From an uncultured euryarchaeote (GTDB lineage: Archaea; Thermoplasmatota; Poseidoniia; Poseidoniales; Poseidoniaceae), in the NCBI GenBank assembly GCA_937897005.1, contig CALCOQ010000197.1:1-9978 (forward strand): 9,978 nucleotides of DNA, given 5' to 3'. Below the pieces are notes generated by a model. That model was not told the origin of the DNA, searched no databases, and worked only from the letters and a program-made list of their open reading frames with translations. The stretch's first letter is position 1, and each line of letters starts with the position of its first letter. Below are positions 5,847 to 9,978 of the stretch, piece by piece. Both the position numbers and the translations under genes were made by a program.

Positions 5847-7871
5847 ACCAACTATCTTGAGGACTCTTCCACATCCACCACAAGGTAGCCGCAGGGGCCT
5901 GACTTCGGAAACGACTGGATTCACCGTAGTACATTTGGGGCAAGCAATGGTTGGGACCTCTGGCATATCTGATGTGTCTGGCATATCGTCTTCTCCTATT
6001 CGGCGCGGTGTGATGAGTGTTGTCACCATCCACATCCCACCGACCAACCCCATCAAGGCTCCTAGGTTCTCTATCGGGTAAGCGAACCAATATGCCAGAG
6101 CCACCAAAGGAATCAGGAGTGATTCAAGATACAACGGCTTTCGTGTCTTTCCTTTACTCAGCAAGAAACAGGTGCCGAACATGACGACGATCAATCCCAT
6201 GCAGATCATGAACAGTGGAAGTGGTGCATGAAGAGGATTGGTTGATGGTTTGATACGGATGTCCATCCTGTTCCAATCAAGAATATCTTTTGAACTCAGA
6301 GTGAGTACCTCTTTGGTCAAATGTCTTTCATGACTGATCTGAAGCTCCTCGGTAGAATCTTCACTGATTCCAATCAATGAAGACTGACTATCCGTTTGTA
6401 GATCCACCTGTAGACTGACAGATTTCCAGAACACATCGATCTGAGGAGAAATGAACTGTTCAAGGAATTCAAAATATTCGCCATCATTGATCGATTGGGT
6501 GGTGCTCACTTTCAACTTCACTGGTTGGCGTGAAACACTGTAGTCATCATTCAGTTCAATTTGAATCCGGAAGGTGTGGAATTCATTGAATCCTCCAAGT
6601 AACTCTTCAGGTTCCAGTTGTAGTCCACCTTCAAGGAACCAGTTCATCAAAGCGCCCGATTGCAGTGTCGTTGCCATCTTCTCCAGTTCGGCATTATCGA
6701 TGACCTTGTCAGAATATTGATCTTCGGAGAAAACGCCATCGAAGAGAGCCCAAATCGAATCAGATTCAAGCCCTGCCGCTCCTTGATTCGTTATTCCCCA
6801 GCGCATCCAATAGGCCATATCATCCTGTATGGTCAATACCGTGGTTCTGGTTATCACAAGATCTTCAGCATCTTTCTGGATATCTGCATCAATCCTGACA
6901 TTCAACTTACTACCATGTGCGGGACGAAGCGGTTCATCTTCACTGTAGAAAGTGGTGGAGCCATCACCATCACCAAGAGTGATATCAAATTCTGCAATCG
7001 CCTTCCACGATTCTGAACCAGATTGGAGAGAGTATTCCACCAGTACAGTTATTGTCCCTTCTTGATAACCATCTGGAGCACTCCATGACCATGTTGCTTT
7101 GACGTCTTGACCAGAAGGCGTCTTCACTGGTTGTTCAGATATTGCCACTCCGTCCACCGAGCAGGAGATATCGCCGTTCTCAATCAACTTCTGTCCGAAA
7201 CCCGAGCGCAGAATCGCTGGTAGATGCAGTGTTCTTCCATCGACCAGAGGCGTCTGTAGGTCGATATCCAGTAGAGGTAGGTCTCCAATCAGACTGCTGT
7301 CGTGATCTTCATCACCCCATTGGAACTCGATCGACGCTCCTCCTGAAGGTACCACGAACACCATTGTTGAGAGAATGAGTTCAATCGAGACAGTGTCGCT
7401 GCTGACCAATGACCCTGCATCCACTTCTATTTCGACATCTAGAGTACCTGCTCCATTGGGGATGTACATCTCTCCAGCAGGTGTCTGGCCCGTGAATGAA
7501 TTCGGTCCAATGTCTATCTGTACGGTTCCATTCAATTGGACTCCTGCAGCATTTTCGATTTCATAGTGAATGCTGAATTCCCAGGTGGTGGCTTGGTAAT
7601 CACCATGGTAATCTGGTTGAAATGACCATTTTCCAATACTTTCTTCACTCGGAATGGAAGAAGAGATAGGCTTGCTTTGCAGATCTCCTCGATCGCTTTC
7701 AAACGGACTCAGGTCGTCGGTAGCAACAAGAAACAGTTCAACTGATTGACTGTCACAACATTCTCCAGCGGCTTGAACCTCAATCGCAAGTTGTTGAGTA
7801 CCTGACATCACAGTTGCCAGTATCAACAGGCTGAGTATGATGGGGCGTAGACTCACAGTCTTAGCCACCAT
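5844..7871 (-). CDS. Large secreted protein with three C-terminal membrane segments and a cytosolic zinc ribbon; function unknown
   Basis: I do not recognise a named family. Numbered from the ATG at 7871 (675 residues), it starts with a signal peptide (MVAKTVSLRPIILSLLILAT, cleavage plausible near VQA-AGE), then CCD and a ~510-residue acidic, beta-rich ectodomain. Unlike the 762-residue protein at 241-2529 it has very few N-glycosylation sequons. Three membrane segments follow at about 551-571, 582-600 and 603-620. The intervening loop SKGKTRKPLY and the tail PRR are basic while the PIEN turn is not, so the C-terminus is cytosolic. After an acidic linker with two DMP repeats, CPKC (644-647) and CGGC (664-667), 16 residues apart, form a zinc ribbon. 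A TTG at 7901 could extend the frame by ten residues, but the signal peptide favours the ATG. It may share a transcript with the small gene upstream (69-base gap). Linking an outside domain to an inside metal site suggests sensing or scaffolding, which is inference. Confidence 0.85.
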   Translation of the reverse strand: MVAKTVSLRPIILSLLILATVMSGTQQLAIEVQAAGECCDSQSVELFLVATDDLSPFESDRGDLQSKPISSSIPSEESIGKWSFQPDYHGDYQATTWEFSIHYEIENAAGVQLNGTVQIDIGPNSFTGQTPAGEMYIPNGAGTLDVEIEVDAGSLVSSDTVSIELILSTMVFVVPSGGASIEFQWGDEDHDSSLIGDLPLLDIDLQTPLVDGRTLHLPAILRSGFGQKLIENGDISCSVDGVAISEQPVKTPSGQDVKATWSWSAPDGYQEGTITVLVEYSLQSGSESWKAIAEFDITLGDGDGSTTFYSEDEPLRPAHGSKLNVRIDADIQKDAEDLVITRTTVLTIQDDMAYWMRWGITNQGAAGLESDSIWALFDGVFSEDQYSDKVIDNAELEKMATTLQSGALMNWFLEGGLQLEPEELLGGFNEFHTFRIQIELNDDYSVSRQPVKLKVSTTQSINDGEYFEFLEQFISPQIDVFWKSVSLQVDLQTDSQSSLIGISEDSTEELQISHERHLTKEVLTLSSKDILDWNRMDIRIKPSTNPLHAPLPLFMICMGLIVVMFGTCFLLSKGKTRKPLYLESLLIPLVALAYWFAYPIENLGALMGLVGGMWMVTTLITPRRIGEDDMPDTSDMPEVPTIACPKCTTVNPVVSEVRPLRLPCGGCGRVLKIVG

Positions 7872-7940
7872 GTTGCTCTGTGCAGATGAAGTGCCTTTCA
7901 ATCCAACGCTTCAGCGGGTGATATTCAAGCCATTGGCAAG

Positions 7941-8324
7941 TCACAATGCTCGTTCCAGCACACTTCCTATTTCTCTCTCAAACAAGGTGACCAATGCTTC
8001 TGAGACTTCTTCGTGCAGATCGTCTGGGAGAATGGAAAGGCCGAGTCTGGCGGCGGCTCTTGTCGCTTTCAGCTCTGCATAAACCGTTCTGGCCTTGGCA
8101 CTGAAGTAGTAGGTCAATGATTCACGTAATTCTTCCTTCAATTCAGGGTCATCGTCAATCTTGTTCTTGATATGAGCCTTTAATTCATCCTTGACCAGAT
8201 CCCTGACCGCTTCAAGAACAAGGTCCTCGGTTTGCATCAAGTCTCGTAACTGTTCGCGCACAGAACCTGTCAGAATCCTTTCAATAGCCATGCATCTGCG
8301 ACGAGCGGGCCATTTTTCAACCAT
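7941..8324 (-). CDS. Small helical cytosolic protein, conserved-looking, function unknown
   Basis: The product has up to 127 residues and I recognise no family. It is almost entirely helical and highly charged, with heptad-like segments (LRDLMQTEDLVLEAVRDLVK, then DPELKEELRESLTYYFSAKA) followed by a Leu-Gly-Leu turn (ARLGLSILPDDL) and a last acidic helix ending in SVLERAL. There is no signal peptide, membrane segment or cysteine pair, so a cytosolic, perhaps oligomeric or regulatory role is possible. Two ATG codons compete: 8324, preceded by AGGTGA but 16 bases away, and 8291, which gives a cleaner 116-residue protein beginning MAIERILTG and omits the basic KWPARRRC stretch. The sequence does not decide. 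It is divergent from the CBS-domain gene and lies upstream of, and on the same strand as, the zinc-ribbon membrane protein, with which it may be co-transcribed. Confidence 0.75.
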   Translation of the reverse strand: MVEKWPARRRCMAIERILTGSVREQLRDLMQTEDLVLEAVRDLVKDELKAHIKNKIDDDPELKEELRESLTYYFSAKARTVYAELKATRAAARLGLSILPDDLHEEVSEALVTLFEREIGSVLERAL

Positions 8325-8401
8325 TGCCTTGAATCAAAACTCACCTTTCGTGATGGAATGGTTGAAAACCGGAGGTATGTTGCGTTGAGCAGGTGGAACC
8401 C
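8325..8401. promoter_or_regulatory. Divergent intergenic region with the CBS gene ribosome binding site
   Basis: These 77 bases separate the small helical-protein gene (-) from the CBS gene (+) and should hold both promoters, although I see no clear TATA element. AGGTG at 8391-8395 complements the 16S 3' end and lies six bases before the GTG at 8402, which favours that start over the GTG at 8393. A perfect GGAGGT at 8371-8376 is too far (16 bases) from 8393 and touches an ATG that opens only a three-codon frame. Confidence 0.45.
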
Positions 8402-8821
8402 GTGTCTGAAGTACGCATTAGAGATCTCGTCCTTACCGACGAACATGATACAGTTGAATTAGAAGATAGCCTTGTAGATGCTGCAAAGAAGTTACTCTCT
8501 CTCCCGAGAGGTATTCTTGTAGCGCTTGATGAAGGCAAAGTGAAGGGAGTCTTGACCAGCATCCAGATACTATCTGCTGTTGCTGAAGGAAGTGATATGG
8601 AGGCCGAGAATTGCGGCGCACATATCGATACTGATGTCATGGAAGTAGGACATGATGACATTGTTTCCGAGATTGTTGAGGCCATGAATGAGCGCCGTCC
8701 ACACGCAGTTGTTGCAACTGATGATGACGGTAATTTCACTGGTTATTTCTCTCCAAATGATTACCGTCAGGCCATGGCTCTTGCTCAGAACAATCCTGCC
8801 ATTCAAGCACTCGAAGAGTGA
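8402..8821 (+). CDS. Tandem CBS-domain (Bateman module) protein
   Basis: The 139-residue product (from the GTG at 8402) consists almost wholly of two CBS motifs. The first (about 4-60) reads VRIRDLVLTDEHDTVELEDS, then LVDAAKKLLSLPRGILVALD and GKVKGVLTSIQIL. The second (about 70-130) reads HIDTDVMEVGHDDIVSEIVE, RRPHAVVATDDDGNFTGYFS, then a PNDYRQAM helix. Such pairs form a Bateman module that commonly binds adenosine nucleotides such as AMP, ATP or S-adenosylmethionine and regulates a partner. No effector domain is fused, so the partner must be a separate protein; I cannot name it. A GTG at 8393 would add three residues, but the AGGTG at 8391-8395 supports 8402. The gene converges on the GluRS gene with three bases between them. 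Confidence 0.88.
   Translation: MSEVRIRDLVLTDEHDTVELEDSLVDAAKKLLSLPRGILVALDEGKVKGVLTSIQILSAVAEGSDMEAENCGAHIDTDVMEVGHDDIVSEIVEAMNERRPHAVVATDDDGNFTGYFSPNDYRQAMALAQNNPAIQALEE
8808..8820. repeat. Perfect inverted repeat across the CBS gene stop at a convergent junction
   Basis: CACTC (8808-8812) and GAGTG (8816-8820) are exact reverse complements around a GAA loop and include the first bases of the CBS stop codon. A second small inverted repeat lies nearby inside the GluRS gene: CGAGG (8842-8846) and CCTCG (8854-8858). Neither is followed by a T-run, so an archaeal terminator is not shown; chance is possible for stems of five bases. Confidence 0.35.
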
Positions 8822-8824
8822 GCA

Positions 8825-9978
8825 TCAGTAGTGACATAGTACGAGGTCATCGTCCTCGATCATTGCATAGCCTATACGTTCAAGTTGTACCATCATTCCT
8901 GTTGGGTGTGTATTCTTCTCGAGTATTCCGGTTTCAATATTCAGAGTGTTCCCCTCTCCTGAATAGAGTCTGCTTTCGGTTCCTGCACTGACCCAGTGAA
9001 CGATATTGGTTCCCGGCTGGGGCTCGATATTGACAATTTCCGCCTTTCCATCTTTACCTAGTTGTATGTCTGCAAAATCCTTGAGGCGTATTCTGCCATT
9101 ACCATTGACTGCGATTTCGAAATCTGATTTTTCGATATGGACGATGCCGCTTGAAATATTGATTCTGCGGACAGGAAAATCACTGTGTTCAGGATGTCCA
9201 GGAACCTCGATGAACAATCCGACCTCTACATTGGTGGCATCCAATTCCAAGGCAACTGCATCACGTACGAATGCCAAACGGGGAGACTCTCTGTCTATGA
9301 CCTTGGTATTGTGAGAGTTGAGGGTGGACAATGCAACGCTGATGTCTTTCTGTGTCAATCCTAATTCAATCCAGAACGAGCGAAGAGCCTCAGGACGAAT
9401 ACCTCTTCTTCGCATGGCCGCAAGGGTGGGGAGTCTGACATCATCCCAGCCCATGAATTCACCATCTTCAATCGCTGTTCTCATTCCTGATGTTGAGAAT
9501 CCTCCATATTCGTGAACCTTCACTCTGCCCCAATATATCGTTTCGGGGTATTTCCATCCAAAGTGTTCGTATAGCAACACCTGCTTCCGGGTTGAATCCA
9601 TCAGGTCCTTTCCTCTGATGATATGTGTCACTCCCTGTAGATGGTCTTCAACAGCACTCTGGAAATCCAACAATGGCCAAACTTTCCATCGATTTCCAAT
9701 CTCAACTCTTGGATGTGGGTTAGTATCTGTATCCTGTATTCTGAGGGCAGGCCAATCACGTAAGGCAGGATTAGGCAGGCTCATTTCGGTCCTGACACGG
9801 ACAACGGCCTCTCCAGCCTTCAATCTCCCATCGTTCATTTGTTTCCAGAGTTCGAGATTAATCTCGATATCAGCATCCCGGTGTGGGCATTCACTCATAT
9901 CCAGCCTGTGCTGTTTGAATTCATCAGCACTGCATAGGCACACATATGCCCCATTCATTCTCAGCAATTCCAATGCAT
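8825..9978 (-). CDS. gltX: Glutamyl-tRNA synthetase, archaeal type, 5' end missing
   Basis: GluRS charges tRNA-Glu with glutamate in the cytosol. The frame stays open to the right edge, so the N-terminal part with the HIGH motif is missing and 384 codons are visible. Archaeal family landmarks appear in order. First is the C-x-C-x14-C-x-H cluster (AYVCLC to CPHRD), probably zinc-binding. It is followed by VVRVRTEMSLPNPALRDW and the active-site region VWPLLDFQSAVEDHLQGVTH, then IIRGKDL, HFGWKYPETIYWGRV and GWDDVRLPTLAAMRRRGIR. The C-terminal beta-barrel anticodon-binding domain covers the last ~150 residues. The KMSKS-type loop is FSTSGM, where archaeal enzymes I know have STSK, so the lysine after STS is a glycine. 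The GlnRS-like C-terminal barrel sets this apart from bacterial GluRS. It may serve both tRNA-Glu and tRNA-Gln, as archaeal enzymes normally do, with GatDE correcting the latter. Confidence 0.94.
   Translation of the reverse strand, partial: ALELLRMNGAYVCLCSADEFKQHRLDMSECPHRDADIEINLELWKQMNDGRLKAGEAVVRVRTEMSLPNPALRDWPALRIQDTDTNPHPRVEIGNRWKVWPLLDFQSAVEDHLQGVTHIIRGKDLMDSTRKQVLLYEHFGWKYPETIYWGRVKVHEYGGFSTSGMRTAIEDGEFMGWDDVRLPTLAAMRRRGIRPEALRSFWIELGLTQKDISVALSTLNSHNTKVIDRESPRLAFVRDAVALELDATNVEVGLFIEVPGHPEHSDFPVRRINISSGIVHIEKSDFEIAVNGNGRIRLKDFADIQLGKDGKAEIVNIEPQPGTNIVHWVSAGTESRLYSGEGNTLNIETGILEKNTHPTGMMVQLERIGYAMIEDDDLVLCHY

Noticed and set aside
5476..6090. A 204-codon minus-strand frame spanning the convergent junction
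   Set aside because: It overlaps both real genes out of frame, crosses their stop codons and shows a Pro/His/Arg-rich composition unlike its neighbours.
8842..8858. CGAGG/CCTCG hairpin as a terminator for the CBS gene
   Set aside because: No T-run follows and the site lies inside the GluRS coding sequence, so a terminator call is not supported.
1..9978. tRNA or rRNA genes, CRISPR arrays, transposons, toxin-antitoxin or defence genes
   Set aside because: Gaps are too short for most of these, none holds a cloverleaf-like pattern or regular repeats, and no protein shows transposase, integrase, Cas or nuclease-toxin motifs.

Overview
The window looks like a compact chromosomal segment of a euryarchaeon, most likely a marine planktonic lineage of the Marine Group II / Poseidoniia kind. 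That placement is inference. It rests on an archaea-only archaeosine synthase (ArcS), an archaeal-type ribosomal protein S15, an archaeal-type glutamyl-tRNA synthetase, a bacterial-type DnaJ, and two very large secreted proteins anchored by C-terminal membrane segments. Base composition looks roughly balanced by eye. Genes are packed tightly and I see no rRNA, tRNA, CRISPR array, transposon or phage genes.

Layout. 1-222 (+) is the 3' end of dnaJ. 241-2529 (-) is a 762-residue secreted protein with a single membrane anchor, many N-glycosylation sequons and an unrecognised ~180-residue cytosolic domain. It diverges from 2571-4382 (+), arcS. Then come 4466-4921 (+), rps15, and 4980-5843 (+), a short protein that looks like a catalytically degenerate RecJ/GAN-type DHH phosphoesterase. 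5844-7871 (-) is a 675-residue secreted protein with three C-terminal membrane segments and a cytosolic zinc ribbon. 7941-8324 (-) is a small helical protein I do not recognise. 8402-8821 (+) is a tandem CBS-domain protein. 8825-9978 (-) is a glutamyl-tRNA synthetase gene that runs off the right edge.

Functional theme. Three genes serve translation: ArcS (tRNA position 15 modification), S15 (small subunit) and GluRS (tRNA charging). The S15 gene followed by a RecJ-like gene is a neighbourhood seen in many euryarchaea, which is why the weak DHH similarity deserves attention. The two envelope proteins are not obviously linked to these genes.

The three convergent gene junctions have gaps of 18, 0 and 3 bases, so 3' ends must overlap the opposing genes. 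No gene-free stretch exceeds 300 bases; the longest gap is the 82 bases before rps15. I found no defence or mobile system. The best candidates for undescribed biology are the degenerate RecJ-like protein and the cytosolic domains of the two envelope proteins.
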